Assembly: GCA_947379975.1 (NCBI GenBank)
Contig: CANCPF010000014.1
Location: 1-47,869 of the forward strand
Direction: 5' to 3'
Source: Methylophilaceae bacterium
Lineage (GTDB): Bacteria; Pseudomonadota; Gammaproteobacteria; Burkholderiales; Methylophilaceae
Length of the DNA: 47,869 nt
Of this stretch, positions 33,310 to 42,651 are shown piece after piece; position 1 is the stretch's first letter; each line of letters opens with the position of its first letter. A program made the position numbers and the translations under genes. The notes beneath the pieces are model-generated. The model saw only the letters and a list, made by a program, of their open reading frames with translations, was not told the origin of the DNA and did no database searches.

Positions 33310-34500
33310 ATGAAGTACCGTGCCAAAGTAATGCGCCCCCAACTTGGATTGGTTAGTCTAGAAGTGGTTGCTGGCTCCTCTCAAGATGCTTATGCTCAGA
33401 TGGTGGCCCAAGGCTATGCGGTACTCTCAATTAGTCCGGTATTTTCATTAACAGGTTTTCCTTCGCTGTTTCCTCCTAAATTTCCTCTGCTGATGTTTAG
33501 CCAAAAATTTTTGGTGTTAATGGGCGCAGGCATGACGCAAATAGAGGCAATTAAAACCATTCTAGATGAGGGTGATGATGTCGCTACCTCTAATGTAATT
33601 AAAGAAATTGCTACTGGCTTATATGAAGGCAAGTCTTTGTCTGCCGCAATGGAGAAATTTCCTGTGGAGTTTCCTCGGCTATATATTGAGATGATCAGGT
33701 CAAGCGAACGCACCGGCGATATTGGCGAGTCGCTCAAGCAATATATAAAATACCGAAATCAAATTGATTCAATCAGAAAGAAAATTATAAATGCTTCAAT
33801 CTACCCGGCAATTTTATTAACAGCAGGATTGATAGTAAGTATGTTTTTGCTGTTCTATGTTGTTCCAAAATTCAGTCTTATCTACCAAGATATCGGGCAT
33901 GACTTGCCGTTTTTTTCTAGGCTGCTGATGAATTTTGGTAATTTCTGCAATGACAACGTTAGCCTCGTCTTAGGCGCTATGCTTGGGTTAGTCTTTAGCT
34001 TGATATTAGCTAGCAAGCGTCCCACAGTGCGCGCTTGGCTGCTGAAACAATTAAAAAGAGTGCCGACAGTCGGTCATCAAGTACATATATACCAGCTGTC
34101 ACTTTTTTATCGAACCATCAGTATGTTACTTAAGGGCGGATTACATATATTGCCTACCATAGATATGGTTGGTGGCGTGCTTGAGTCCAATTTAAAATCT
34201 AACCTCATTTTGGCTAAACAAAGCATTTATGAGGGCGGTGCTGCTTCAGCCTCTTTTGAGCGGTTTGGATTAACGACTCCCATTGCACTCAGCTTGCTGC
34301 GGGTGGGAGAAAAAACTGGGCGCCTAGGCGACATGTCTGAATATATTGCCAATTATTATGATGAACAGACTGCTCGTTGGGTTGAATGGTTTACTAAACT
34401 ATTTGAACCTGTTCTGATGTCAGTTATTGGTATTGTGATTGGATTAATCGTAGTCATGATGTACTTTCCAATATTTGAACTCGCAGGGAGTTTGCAATGA
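33310..34500 (+). CDS. T2SS/type IV pilus inner-membrane platform protein (GspF-like)
   Basis: 396 residues from the ATG at 33310 (GTGAGG upstream). The short N-terminal domain MKYRAKVMRPQLGLVSLEVVAGSS... is typical of GspF/PilC. Two T2SSF domains follow (about 55-180 and 260-390), with conserved QKFLVLMGAGMTQIEAIKTILDEG and RVGEKTGRLGDMSEYIANYYDEQ, plus three hydrophobic helices. It is the inner-membrane platform of a second secretion machine, distinct from TadB/C. It overlaps the ATPase gene by 4 bp (ATGA), so it heads an operon running to 42.3 kb. Confidence 0.92.
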   Translation: MKYRAKVMRPQLGLVSLEVVAGSSQDAYAQMVAQGYAVLSISPVFSLTGFPSLFPPKFPLLMFSQKFLVLMGAGMTQIEAIKTILDEGDDVATSNVIKEIATGLYEGKSLSAAMEKFPVEFPRLYIEMIRSSERTGDIGESLKQYIKYRNQIDSIRKKIINASIYPAILLTAGLIVSMFLLFYVVPKFSLIYQDIGHDLPFFSRLLMNFGNFCNDNVSLVLGAMLGLVFSLILASKRPTVRAWLLKQLKRVPTVGHQVHIYQLSLFYRTISMLLKGGLHILPTIDMVGGVLESNLKSNLILAKQSIYEGGAASASFERFGLTTPIALSLLRVGEKTGRLGDMSEYIANYYDEQTARWVEWFTKLFEPVLMSVIGIVIGLIVVMMYFPIFELAGSLQ

Positions 34501-36185
34501 CGCAAGCTAGTCGACAAGATAATAAAATATCGCATCAAATACTCCTTATGGCGAGGAAGGAGTCGCTACAATTAAACCGCCCGATTCTTGAGGTCTTGGC
34601 TGACTTAACGCAAGGCGATCAATATGAATTGATTCATGAGTTGGGTGATTTATTGAAATATTCTGTGCTTGGCATAGAAGATTTCAATACTATGACGCCA
34701 GCATTTGATGTGATTGATTACGGACTCTCACACAAGTCGGGTCTTATTGTATTTCGTGGTGCGCAAGATGCGTTGGCTGTTGTGTTTAGCGACCCTTATA
34801 GTACGCAGTTACAGAGTCTTGTGGATGAGAAAATTAAAGTGCCATTTAAATGGTGCTTGTCACATCCTGCAGATATAGAGACCTACCTTAAGCGACATGA
34901 AGAAAGCATCAGCGCATTAGATAGCGTAGGTACGCAAGATATTTCTGAGCTTAATAAATTTGCAGTGACACAAGACCTTTCTATCGCCAGCATTAGCGGT
35001 GATGCAAGTCCTATCGTGCGGTTGGTTCACTCAACGCTTTATGATGCGCTAAAGATAGGCGTCAGCGATATTCATCTGGAGTCTACTAATAAGGGTTTGG
35101 TTATTCGTTACCGCCTTGATGGCGTATTAAGCACCGCGAGTACTATTGATGGGGTAAGTGTTGCTGAGCAGGTTATTTCACGCATCAAGGTCGTCTCAGA
35201 GCTAGATATTTCAGAAACACGAACGCCGCAGGATGGGCGGATGAAGGTTTCTATGCGTGGTCGTGAGATCGATGTCCGAGTCTCAATCATGCCTAGTATT
35301 TTTGGTGAGGATGCTGTTCTACGGATTCTAGATAAGCAAACTTTGTCGGATCATCCAAAAGGACTTAGCCTAGATGCGCTAGGCTTTGATCTTCCGACGA
35401 TGCGTTCAGTACGGAAGTTGGCCTCAGAACCTTATGGAATGCTACTCGTAACAGGGCCAACAGGTAGCGGCAAAACAACAACGCTATATGCGGCGATTAC
35501 TGAGATTGATAGAGGTGAAGATAAGATCATCACAATCGAAGATCCAGTTGAGTACCAACTATCTGGCATTCTTCAAATTCCAGTGAATGAAAAGAAAGGA
35601 CTTACCTTTGCCCGTGGATTAAGGTCAATCTTGCGCCATGACCCTGACAAAATTATGATAGGTGAAATTCGCGATCCAGAAACTGCACAAATTGCAATTC
35701 AGTCGGCGCTGACTGGTCATCTGGTTTTTACTACGGTTCATGCGAATAACGTGCTTGATGTTATCGGGCGTTTTACCCACATGGGAATCGATTTATATAG
35801 TTTCGTTTCAGCCATTAACGGCATTTTTGCTCAAAGGTTAATTAGAGTAATTTGCTCGCACTGTAAGACCACTGATTATCCTGACCAAGAGTTGATTGAA
35901 TATTCAAAATTGAAACCTAATGAGATTGCAGAATTTAAATTTTCAGTTGGCAAGGGCTGTGGACACTGCCGAGGTTCTGGATACAAGGGGCGAAAAGCAA
36001 TAGGTGAGCTGATGACTTTAAATGACGAACTCAGAGAAATGATTATTAATAGAAGTCCAACGCGGCAAGTACGCGAGGCCGCGCATAGAAACGGAACACG
36101 CTTTCTCCGTGAGGTTGCGGTTGAAATGGTTAAAAATGGCGAAACCACATTAAGGGAAATTAATCGTGTTACCCTTATTGCGTGA
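34497..36185 (+). CDS. T2SS/type IV pilus assembly ATPase (GspE/PilB-like)
   Basis: 562 residues. N-terminal MshEN/GspE-N type domain (about 30-140), then the secretion ATPase core. Walker A is GPTGSGKTT (320-328). The Asp box is TIEDPVEYQL, Walker B lies in HDPDKIMIGEIRDPETA, the His box is GHLVFTTVHANN, and a four-cysteine zinc motif (CSHC...CGHC) precedes GRKAIGELM. This is the extension-type ATPase, probably energising pseudopilus growth. It overlaps gspF by 4 bp and the next gene by 20 bp. Confidence 0.93.
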   Translation: MTQASRQDNKISHQILLMARKESLQLNRPILEVLADLTQGDQYELIHELGDLLKYSVLGIEDFNTMTPAFDVIDYGLSHKSGLIVFRGAQDALAVVFSDPYSTQLQSLVDEKIKVPFKWCLSHPADIETYLKRHEESISALDSVGTQDISELNKFAVTQDLSIASISGDASPIVRLVHSTLYDALKIGVSDIHLESTNKGLVIRYRLDGVLSTASTIDGVSVAEQVISRIKVVSELDISETRTPQDGRMKVSMRGREIDVRVSIMPSIFGEDAVLRILDKQTLSDHPKGLSLDALGFDLPTMRSVRKLASEPYGMLLVTGPTGSGKTTTLYAAITEIDRGEDKIITIEDPVEYQLSGILQIPVNEKKGLTFARGLRSILRHDPDKIMIGEIRDPETAQIAIQSALTGHLVFTTVHANNVLDVIGRFTHMGIDLYSFVSAINGIFAQRLIRVICSHCKTTDYPDQELIEYSKLKPNEIAEFKFSVGKGCGHCRGSGYKGRKAIGELMTLNDELREMIINRSPTRQVREAAHRNGTRFLREVAVEMVKNGETTLREINRVTLIA

Positions 36186-36969
36186 TCAAGTAAAAGTCTT
36201 TTTGGCGCCAACAGAAATTATTGTGCGCCATACAAAGTTTAGCTTCTTATCAAAGAATGTGACGCTTACTACCCTTCGCTCGACAGATGTTGTGCAAGCG
36301 TCGGATTGGTCTGCTACGCTGGTTTTGTTTGAACAAGCTATGCGTAAGCTAGAGTCAGTTGCAGATGTGTCAGTAGTCATTTCCAACGCATTTATCAGAT
36401 ACCAGTTAATTCCAGCGCAGATAGCGCTTAACTCTTATGAAGAAGAGAGCTCTTATGTAAACTTTAATTTTGCTGAGGTGTACGGTGATGCGCTTGCAAA
36501 GTGGACGCTATCTTGGGGGCCTGGGCTTGCACTTTTACCTCAAGTCGCTTGTGCTATTGACCGTGAGTTGTTAGCGCAACTGACCGTTATCTGCAAAAGG
36601 TACAAATGCCGACTAGTTTCTGCTCAGCCGTATTTAAATAAATTGTTTAATCTGTTAAAGAAAAAACTTAAGAAAGAAACCATGCGTTTCCTTGCTATTG
36701 AGGACGGACGTTTGTGCGCCGGTTTTGTCAATAAAGGTGTCTGGACTAGTTTACGTTGCTCGAGATTTGAAGGTCACTGGCAAGAGATGTTGCCAGCAAT
36801 GATAGAGCGAGAATTCTTGTTAACAGACATGGCGACACTAGAGGATGAGCTTTTGTTATGTGTTCCTCAAAAATTCACTATGAATTTTTCCCCTAGTGGG
36901 CCTGTGCGGACTTTAGTTGTACCGCCGCTATATGCATTGCTTGATAACATTCCGATGAATGCGTTGTAG
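36166..36969 (+). CDS. PilM/GspL-like cytoplasmic component (tentative)
   Basis: A 267-residue soluble protein starting at a GTG inside the end of the ATPase gene. The segment VADVSVVISNAFIRYQLIPAQ (about 63-83) resembles the actin-like beginning of PilM/MshI/GspL proteins (...LSNxFxRYxxxPW). The rest is poorly conserved and lacks clear nucleotide motifs. Its position, between the ATPase and PilN/PilO-like genes, is exactly where PilM belongs. Hence the assignment rests on context plus a weak N-terminal match. Confidence 0.6.
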   Translation: MLPLLRDQVKVFLAPTEIIVRHTKFSFLSKNVTLTTLRSTDVVQASDWSATLVLFEQAMRKLESVADVSVVISNAFIRYQLIPAQIALNSYEEESSYVNFNFAEVYGDALAKWTLSWGPGLALLPQVACAIDRELLAQLTVICKRYKCRLVSAQPYLNKLFNLLKKKLKKETMRFLAIEDGRLCAGFVNKGVWTSLRCSRFEGHWQEMLPAMIEREFLLTDMATLEDELLLCVPQKFTMNFSPSGPVRTLVVPPLYALLDNIPMNAL

Positions 36970-36980
36970 AGGGTAGGAAT

Positions 36981-37517
36981 GTGAAAGTATTACGCTTAGA
37001 ATTTATACGAGGGGGAGAGGCTTGGGCTTATCTCGCTTATTTGTCATTGATATTGGTATTGTCTGTATGGGCAATGTTGGGCTGGCAGTTTTACACCATG
37101 CAGCAGGAAGTTAATCAATGGCATGAGGCTATTGAGCATCAGCAGGCTATTGCAAAAGCCAAGCTGTCTTCTACTAAGTTATCGCCTAAGGATGGTCAAC
37201 AAATAGCAGAAGAAATGAAGCTGTCTAAACAGATTGCTTTTAAGCTTAATTTCCCTTGGATTGGTTTATTTAACGAAATTGGCAAGTTGAAAGTCGTCGA
37301 TGTCGCACTACTGGAAATCGACCCTGACCCACAAACCTCAAATGTGAGAATTCTTGCAGAAGCAAAAGATTACGCATCGATGTTAGATTTTGTTCGTAAA
37401 TTTTCGACCAGCGATCAATTTAAAGAGGTTTATTTACTGAGCTACAAAGTGGATGAGCAAGCGCCAAATAAGCCCATCAAATTCTCAGTTAAATGTGTCT
37501 GGAGATTGGCGCAATGA
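36981..37517 (+). CDS. PilN-like inner-membrane assembly protein
   Basis: 178 residues, GTG start. A short cytoplasmic segment is followed by one transmembrane helix (about 16-40, WAYLAYLSLILVLSVWAMLGWQF). Then comes a coiled coil (QQEVNQWHEAIEHQQAIAKAKL) and a small alpha/beta domain with VDVALLEIDPDPQTSNVRILAEAKDYASMLDFV. That is the PilN/GspL-C ferredoxin-like pattern. It lies between PilM-like and PilO-like genes and overlaps the latter by 4 bp (ATGA). Confidence 0.75.
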   Translation: MKVLRLEFIRGGEAWAYLAYLSLILVLSVWAMLGWQFYTMQQEVNQWHEAIEHQQAIAKAKLSSTKLSPKDGQQIAEEMKLSKQIAFKLNFPWIGLFNEIGKLKVVDVALLEIDPDPQTSNVRILAEAKDYASMLDFVRKFSTSDQFKEVYLLSYKVDEQAPNKPIKFSVKCVWRLAQ

Positions 37518-38083
37518 TGACGGTATTTAAAAGTTATTGGAGCTACTGGGTCTATTGGAATAGGCAATTGGGATGGGCTTGGAAAGCTGCACAGAGTTTT
37601 CTTATACTAATGTGCATTTTTTTAGTGTTTATTGTCCTGCCCAGCTATTCCGAAAATCATCAAGTCAGAGATGAGTTTCAAAGAATGCAGGTAAACCAAC
37701 AATCCTATCAGGCTGACCTGGAAAGTAAGCTAAGCCAATCGCCGGCAAGACAGTTGGCTGTGTTTGAAGATGGCTTTCCAAACGACTCAACGGTTGTGGA
37801 TAGTATAGACAAGCTGATTGCGTTGGCAGAAGAACGTGATCTAACACCGGCTGAGGCTACTTATCATGTAGTGAACAATGCACAACTTAATTTGATTAGC
37901 TATCAAATTGCTATGCCGCTAAATGGTAGTTATACCGAGGTGGCTGGATTTATTTCGGACGCGCTGATTAATCTACCTAACTTAGCGTTAGATAATATTT
38001 CGCTACACAGAAAAGACAAAGAAGACGAAGTGATTGATGTAACCCTAACGCTCACGCTTTATGTGAAAAAAAGAACTTCGTGA
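37514..38083 (+). CDS. PilO/GspM-like inner-membrane assembly protein
   Basis: Start at the ATG at 37514, overlapping the pilN-like stop. 189 residues: one transmembrane helix (about 20-45, AQSFLILMCIFLVFIVLP), a coiled-coil region (QVRDEFQRMQVNQQSYQADLESKL) and a ferredoxin-like fold. The repeat of SYQIAMPLNGSYTEVAGFISDALINLPNLALDNISL is typical of PilO. It would dimerise with the PilN-like protein in the periplasm. Its stop overlaps the next start (TGATG). Confidence 0.75.
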   Translation: MMTVFKSYWSYWVYWNRQLGWAWKAAQSFLILMCIFLVFIVLPSYSENHQVRDEFQRMQVNQQSYQADLESKLSQSPARQLAVFEDGFPNDSTVVDSIDKLIALAEERDLTPAEATYHVVNNAQLNLISYQIAMPLNGSYTEVAGFISDALINLPNLALDNISLHRKDKEDEVIDVTLTLTLYVKKRTS

Positions 38084-38607
38084 TGACTAAACTTCAAATA
38101 CGTTGGGCTTTTGCCTTAGTTAGTTGCGCGCTGATAGGGTTAGTGATGTTTCTGCGAGCCGATTTAACCGATGATGCTAGTGAAAAATCTTTAACTGATT
38201 TGTCGGCACCCGTGCGGGTATCTGGCGCGCATAAACCCGCGCCAGAATTGTTGCTTAAAAAACGTGTCGAGGTGCCACTGGATGAGGTAGACCTGTTTCA
38301 AATTAAGCATTGGTTTGTACCACCACCACCTCCCCCCGCAGCAAAACCAATGCCGGTGGTGCCCGTAGAGGTCTTGCCACCACCAGAGCCAGTGCCACCG
38401 CCTTTCCCTTACGTTTTTGTGGGCGCTTATGACAACTTAAATGGCACGATGATTATTCATCTGAGCATGGCCAATAAGTTGTATTCGGTTAAGGTTGGTG
38501 AAGTTTTAGGTGGTACTTATAGAATTGAAGCATTTAAAGACGGTCAGCTTTCGATGATGTATTTGCCGTTAAATAAGATACAAACATTAGCTATTGGCGA
38601 TAAGTAA
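38083..38607 (+). CDS. GspC/PilP-like periplasmic linker protein
   Basis: About 174 residues: N-terminal transmembrane helix (about 5-23), then a proline-rich spacer (PPPPPPAAKPMPVVP... about 83-107). A C-terminal beta domain follows (YVFVGAYDNLNGTMIIHLSMANKLYSV, then KVGEVLGGTYRIEAF). That domain matches the HR domain of GspC and the C-terminal domain of PilP, which contact the secretin. The start codon overlaps the previous stop by one base and the stop overlaps the secretin start. It links the inner-membrane PilN/O complex to the outer-membrane secretin. Confidence 0.75.
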   Translation: MTKLQIRWAFALVSCALIGLVMFLRADLTDDASEKSLTDLSAPVRVSGAHKPAPELLLKKRVEVPLDEVDLFQIKHWFVPPPPPPAAKPMPVVPVEVLPPPEPVPPPFPYVFVGAYDNLNGTMIIHLSMANKLYSVKVGEVLGGTYRIEAFKDGQLSMMYLPLNKIQTLAIGDK

Positions 38608-40847
38608 TGAGATTAAAAAAATCAAAGGATATTGTTCGGATGAAATATTTCAACCTTTTTAATGAGCGCATTCTAGGCGGTTTTTTTCTAGTGTTATTGG
38701 CCAGTTGTAGTAGTCAGCCATTACATGAATTGGGCATGAAACAAATTCAGGAAGGGGCTTATGGAGAAGGATTGAAAAGTCTTAAGCAATCTTCTGAATC
38801 CTCGCCAATGAATGTTACTTTCCGCGCAGACTACTTTCGTGAACGTGAGCGTGTGCTGAATAAGCTGAAAGCCGATGCCGCAGCTTTGGTGAATAAAAGC
38901 GAATGGGATAGTGCAGAAGAAATCTATAAACGGATTGCTGAAATTGACGTAGATAGCCCTGTTGCCAAAGAAGGCTTGGCTTTAATTAATCGCAATAAGC
39001 GTCATGTGGATGCGATTAACAATACAAAAGATGCGCTGGATCAATCAAGCTATTCGCGCGCTGAGAAAATACTGCACCCGGTTTTAGTTGAAAACTCAAA
39101 AAACGAAGAGGCGCAGTCTTTGGTTGAGCAGATTAATAAAGAAAAAAATGGCGGTGATGTGCTTGACCAATCGCCAGAAGTTATCCTGCCTCGTGATAAA
39201 TTAATCACCATGCAATTTAGGGATGCAAACCTTAAAATGGTTTTTGAGGCGATATCAAAGTCTAGTGGCGTCAATATTCTTTTAGATAAGGACATTAAAA
39301 ACGATCTTAAAGCTTCTCTTTTTGTTAAGCAGGCTTCAGTTGAAGATACGCTAAGTTTGTTACTGATGCAAAATCAGTTAGAGAAAAAAGTCATTAACGA
39401 TAATACGATCTTCATTTACCCAGCCACAGCCGTTAAGCTAAAAGACTACCAAGATTTAGTGATTCGTGTATTTCAACTTTCCAATGCAGATGCAAAGCAG
39501 ATGCAAGCTCTACTTAAAGGTGTGCTTAAAGCCAAAGACATTTTTGTGAATGAAAAAACAAATTCAGTCATTATGCGAGATACCCCTGACGTGGTGGCAT
39601 TAGCTGCAAAGTTAATCGCCTCTCAGGATGTTAGTGAGCCTGAGGTGATATTGGAGATTGAAGTCATTGAGGTTTCTTTGGATAAGCTAGCGCAAATTGG
39701 AGTGGTTTATCCTGACCAAGTGACATTGTCGATTGGTGCTGCTTCACAGCCTGCCGGTACTGGAGCTACACCGACGCCGGCCGTTACTGGCGGGCTAAGC
39801 TTACGTGAATTAACACACTTAAATTCATCTAGCTTTAAAGTCCTGACTGCAGCAGGTGGCATCAATTTAGTAGCAAATCTTAAGGCGCAAGATTCTGACA
39901 CTAACTTATTATCTAGTCCTAAAATCCGCGTGAAGCAACATGAGAAAGCTAAAATTCATATCGGCGACCGCGTGCCGTTAATCACCAATACCGTCACGCC
40001 GGTGGTCACAGGCACCCCAGTGGTGACTGGAACCGTACAATATATTGATGTGGGACTTAAGTTAGAAGTCGAGCCTGATATCCATTCAGATGGTGAGGTC
40101 GGCATCAAGACTTCTCTTGAGGTGAGCAGTATTTCTAATACGGTGACTAACTCGGTCAGCGGTTCTGTGGCTTATCAAATCGGCACACGTAATGTAAACA
40201 CCGTTTTGAAATTAAAAGATGGTGAGACTCAAGTGCTGGCTGGCCTAATCAGCGAGCAAGAAATGAAGAGTACTGTGAAGGTGCCGGGTCTAGGCGATAT
40301 TCCATTAATCGGCCGAATCTTTTCTTCACATTCAACCGATAAGAAGAAAACGGAAATTATTTTAGCTATCACGCCACATATCGTCAGAAATATTCAGCAG
40401 CCGAATGCAGAGCTGTCGGAGTATTGGTCTGGCACAGATAATTCGGTAAAAACTAAGCCGATTACTACGCAAAAAATGAGTGTCATGAAGATTGAAAGTG
40501 GCGTTGGTGCGATCGATACGAGTCAATCTGTCAAATCAAATGTACAAAATCCTGTATTACCAGCGGGTGACATTAACCGCCCATCAAATACGATACGTAG
40601 ACCGACGCCAAATTCTATTTTGCAGCCGCAAGGTGTAGTTGTTCCGCCAGTGTCAGAGGGAGCAAAAAATGATACGGGTACTTTGCCTGTTGAGCGTAGT
40701 CCTGAAGCGCCGTTAACACCAGAATCGACCCCAGCGCCGGCAGCTGTCATAGCGCCAACTAATAACGCGCCATCGACTGTGCAAAAAAATGATTTAGGTT
40801 CATCAGGCATGTCTGATGCGGTGTTATATTCGCCGGCGACTAAATGA
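38607..40847 (+). CDS. T2SS/T4P-like secretin, lipoprotein, with N-terminal helical repeats
   Basis: 746 residues. A lipobox LLASC (Cys34, or Cys23 if starting at the ATG at 38640) implies outer-membrane anchoring. Residues about 40-180 look like tetratricopeptide-type helices (LKSLKQSSESSP..., EEIYKRIAEIDVDSPVAKEG). An N0/STN domain follows (ITMQFRDANLKMVFEAISKSSG), then an N1 domain and the secretin pore (GDRVPLI, VPGLGDIPLIGRIFSSHSTDKKKTEIILAITPHIV). The last about 145 residues are a Pro/Ser/Thr-rich tail without a recognised fold. It is the exit pore of this secretion operon. Confidence 0.9.
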   Translation: MRLKKSKDIVRMKYFNLFNERILGGFFLVLLASCSSQPLHELGMKQIQEGAYGEGLKSLKQSSESSPMNVTFRADYFRERERVLNKLKADAAALVNKSEWDSAEEIYKRIAEIDVDSPVAKEGLALINRNKRHVDAINNTKDALDQSSYSRAEKILHPVLVENSKNEEAQSLVEQINKEKNGGDVLDQSPEVILPRDKLITMQFRDANLKMVFEAISKSSGVNILLDKDIKNDLKASLFVKQASVEDTLSLLLMQNQLEKKVINDNTIFIYPATAVKLKDYQDLVIRVFQLSNADAKQMQALLKGVLKAKDIFVNEKTNSVIMRDTPDVVALAAKLIASQDVSEPEVILEIEVIEVSLDKLAQIGVVYPDQVTLSIGAASQPAGTGATPTPAVTGGLSLRELTHLNSSSFKVLTAAGGINLVANLKAQDSDTNLLSSPKIRVKQHEKAKIHIGDRVPLITNTVTPVVTGTPVVTGTVQYIDVGLKLEVEPDIHSDGEVGIKTSLEVSSISNTVTNSVSGSVAYQIGTRNVNTVLKLKDGETQVLAGLISEQEMKSTVKVPGLGDIPLIGRIFSSHSTDKKKTEIILAITPHIVRNIQQPNAELSEYWSGTDNSVKTKPITTQKMSVMKIESGVGAIDTSQSVKSNVQNPVLPAGDINRPSNTIRRPTPNSILQPQGVVVPPVSEGAKNDTGTLPVERSPEAPLTPESTPAPAAVIAPTNNAPSTVQKNDLGSSGMSDAVLYSPATK

Positions 40848-40862
40848 GTATTGAAGACTTAA

Positions 40863-41360
40863 GTGACTACCATACATTTTTTTTCGAGTAACCGCCATCG
40901 TAAAGGCTTTACCCTGATAGAACTGATTGTGACTGTTGCCATTATTGGCATATTAGCCGCAATGGCTGTGCCTATGGGTGAGGTGGTGATTCGCCGTAAT
41001 AAGGAGCACGAACTGCGCTCAGCACTGCGAGAGATTAGATCGGCAATTGACGCATATAAGCTTTCTTATGATCAAGGACATATGCTGAAAACAGTTGGCG
41101 CCTCTGGCTATCCTCCCACACTACAAGTGTTGGAAGAAGGTGTTTCCGACGCGAAAAGTGCGACTAGCAAAAAGATATTTTTTTTGCGGAAAGTACCTAG
41201 TGACCCGTTTTCAAAAGCGGATAGCAAAGGCTACGAGTCGTGGGGTTTGCGCTGCTACAACAGTTCAGCCTCTGAACCTACCGCGGGTGCGGATGTGTTT
41301 GATGTGTATTCATTAAATCCTGCCGTTGGCCTAAATGGCATTCCTTATAAAGAGTGGTAA
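40863..41360 (+). CDS. GspG-like pseudopilin 1
   Basis: 165 residues starting at a GTG. The leader ends RHRKG (Gly15), cleaved before FTLIELIVTVAIIGILAAMAVP, with Glu at +5. The C-terminal part has KVPSDPF...ESWGLRCYN, the GspG-type calcium-loop/Trp region. It is the first of three adjacent pseudopilins, 15 bp after the secretin. It is needed to build the periplasmic pseudopilus and would be processed by the PilD-type peptidase. Confidence 0.88.
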   Translation: MTTIHFFSSNRHRKGFTLIELIVTVAIIGILAAMAVPMGEVVIRRNKEHELRSALREIRSAIDAYKLSYDQGHMLKTVGASGYPPTLQVLEEGVSDAKSATSKKIFFLRKVPSDPFSKADSKGYESWGLRCYNSSASEPTAGADVFDVYSLNPAVGLNGIPYKEW

Positions 41361-41370
41361 TTTAAATCCA

Positions 41371-41760
41371 ATGAAATTATTAGCTGCGAAACCCTTTCGT
41401 GGGTTTACTTTAATCGAACTCCTAGTCGTACTCGCGATTGTTGGTTTGCTGGTGACACTGGCCGTGCCGCGATACTTTGGTATGGTAGACAAGTCTCGTG
41501 AAACGGTATTGCGCCATGATCTAGCAACAATAAGAGAGGCACTAGATAAGTATTATGAAGATACCGGAAAGTATCCAGACGCCATAGACGACTTGGTTGC
41601 AAAAAAATACCTACGGAAGCTACCGCAAGATCCGATTACTGTGAGCGACCAAACCTGGATTGCAGTGCCGCCTGAAAGCGGCGTTGAAGGCAATGTGTTT
41701 GATGTTAAGAGTGGCGCGACCGGTACCGCGTCAGATGGCAGTAGCTTTTCTTCATGGTAG
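41371..41760 (+). CDS. GspG-like pseudopilin 2
   Basis: Start at the ATG at 41371, just after the previous stop; the longer upstream reading overlaps a real gene and is rejected. 129 residues. Leader MKLLAAKPFRG, cleaved before FTLIELLVVLAIVGLLVTLAVPRYFG with Glu at +5, then a helix (LATIREALDKYYEDTGKYPDAIDDLV), LRKLPQDPI and a C-terminal tail. The layout is that of a major T2SS pseudopilin GspG, and it resembles OxpG-type proteins of atypical T2SS. It overlaps the third pseudopilin by 7 bp. Confidence 0.88.
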   Translation: MKLLAAKPFRGFTLIELLVVLAIVGLLVTLAVPRYFGMVDKSRETVLRHDLATIREALDKYYEDTGKYPDAIDDLVAKKYLRKLPQDPITVSDQTWIAVPPESGVEGNVFDVKSGATGTASDGSSFSSW

Positions 41761-42266
41761 ATAAAGTTAGGCAAAAGATCGCCGGTAAAAGTCAGTATGG
41801 CGCAACGCTGATTGGGCTACTCATTATGCTTGCAGTTTTAATGGTATGGCTAGGTTTGGCATTGCAAGTTTGGCATACGGTGATGTTACGAGAGAAAGAG
41901 CGGGAATTGCTTTCTATCGGCCATGAATACCGCAATGCTATCGCTGCGTTCTATAAGATTTCTGGAAATCGCTTTCCAGTAAGTTTGATGGAAATGACCG
42001 GTGGTAATGAGCCTAGCGTGGCTACCAGAACGCTGCGCAAAATTTACACTGATCCAATAAGCGGTAAAAAAGACTGGGGCCTTGTATTAGGTAAAGATTC
42101 CCGTGTGATTGGTGTTTATAGTTTATCGCAGAACATCCCACTTAAGAAAACTGGATTCTCTGCTGAAGATGATAAATTCGATAATGCTGACAAATATGCT
42201 GATTGGAAATTTATTTACGTTCCGCCACTGGCCATTGGTTGGGATCACGCACCTAAACCGTTCTAA
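41754..42266 (+). CDS. Divergent pseudopilin-like protein lacking Glu+5
   Basis: 170 residues, ATG at 41754 overlapping the previous stop. The leader ends at Gly16 and the next residues are ATLIGLLIMLAVLMVWLGLALQVWH. The helix is pilin-like but the conserved Glu at +5 is Gly21. The downstream part matches pseudopilins (EYRNAIAAFYKISGNRFPVSLMEM, TLRKIYTDPISGKKDWGLVLG). In known systems the only pseudopilin lacking Glu5 is GspK, so this may be a tip-type subunit, although its small size does not fit GspK. Last gene of the operon. Confidence 0.75.
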   Translation: MVDKVRQKIAGKSQYGATLIGLLIMLAVLMVWLGLALQVWHTVMLREKERELLSIGHEYRNAIAAFYKISGNRFPVSLMEMTGGNEPSVATRTLRKIYTDPISGKKDWGLVLGKDSRVIGVYSLSQNIPLKKTGFSAEDDKFDNADKYADWKFIYVPPLAIGWDHAPKPF

Positions 42267-42459
42267 TTAGTCATCTGTGTTCATTTGTACGTGGTTGGGA
42301 ATATAGCCAAACAAAAAACGCGTTTGCGAACGCAAGCAAGTATTGCCGCTATTTGGCAGAAACGTCACTGGATCTAACCTCATAAATAGGCATGTACAAA
42401 GGTCTCAAATAAATAGAGAGCTTTGCACGAGCGCTATTCAACCCAAAATATATCAACAC
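42267..42459. other. Intergenic region after the secretion operon
   Basis: About 190 bp before the REP-like element with no convincing gene. A weak inverted repeat GCGTT-TGCG-AACGC lies near 42320, without a T tract. Confidence 0.3.
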
Positions 42460-42532
42460 CGTCATTGCAGCGCAGGCGGGAATCCACTTAAGGTATTGAT
42501 TCGCCATGATTCTTGCCTGCGCGGGAATGACG
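42460..42532. repeat. REP-like inverted repeat (dRS3-like GGAATG/CATTCC ends)
   Basis: The left arm (CGTCATTGCAGCGCAGGCGG...) and right arm (...TGCCTGCGCGGGAATGACG) are reverse complements with a few mismatches. The CGTCATTCCCGCGCAGGCGGGAA-type sequence is a very common intergenic palindromic repeat in betaproteobacteria. It may also act as a terminator between the secretion operon and the oxidase gene. Confidence 0.65.
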
Positions 42533-42587
42533 AGAATTGAAAATTTTATATTAAATTGCAGATAATTCAGCTTCGTGAAAAGGTATC

Positions 42588-42622
<35 letters not shown>

Positions 42623-42623
42623 C

Positions 42624-42651
42624 TTGATTTTAATGATAATCATTCTATAGA
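42624..42651 (+). promoter_or_regulatory. Putative promoter of the multicopper oxidase gene
   Basis: TTGATT (42624-42629), 16 bp spacer, TATAGA (42646-42651). The predicted transcript starts about 36 nt before the ATG at 42694. Fur-like dyads overlap it. Confidence 0.45.

Noticed and set aside
42343..42540. 65-codon frame across the REP-like element
   Set aside because: It runs through the palindromic repeat and lacks a ribosome site; composition is not protein-like.
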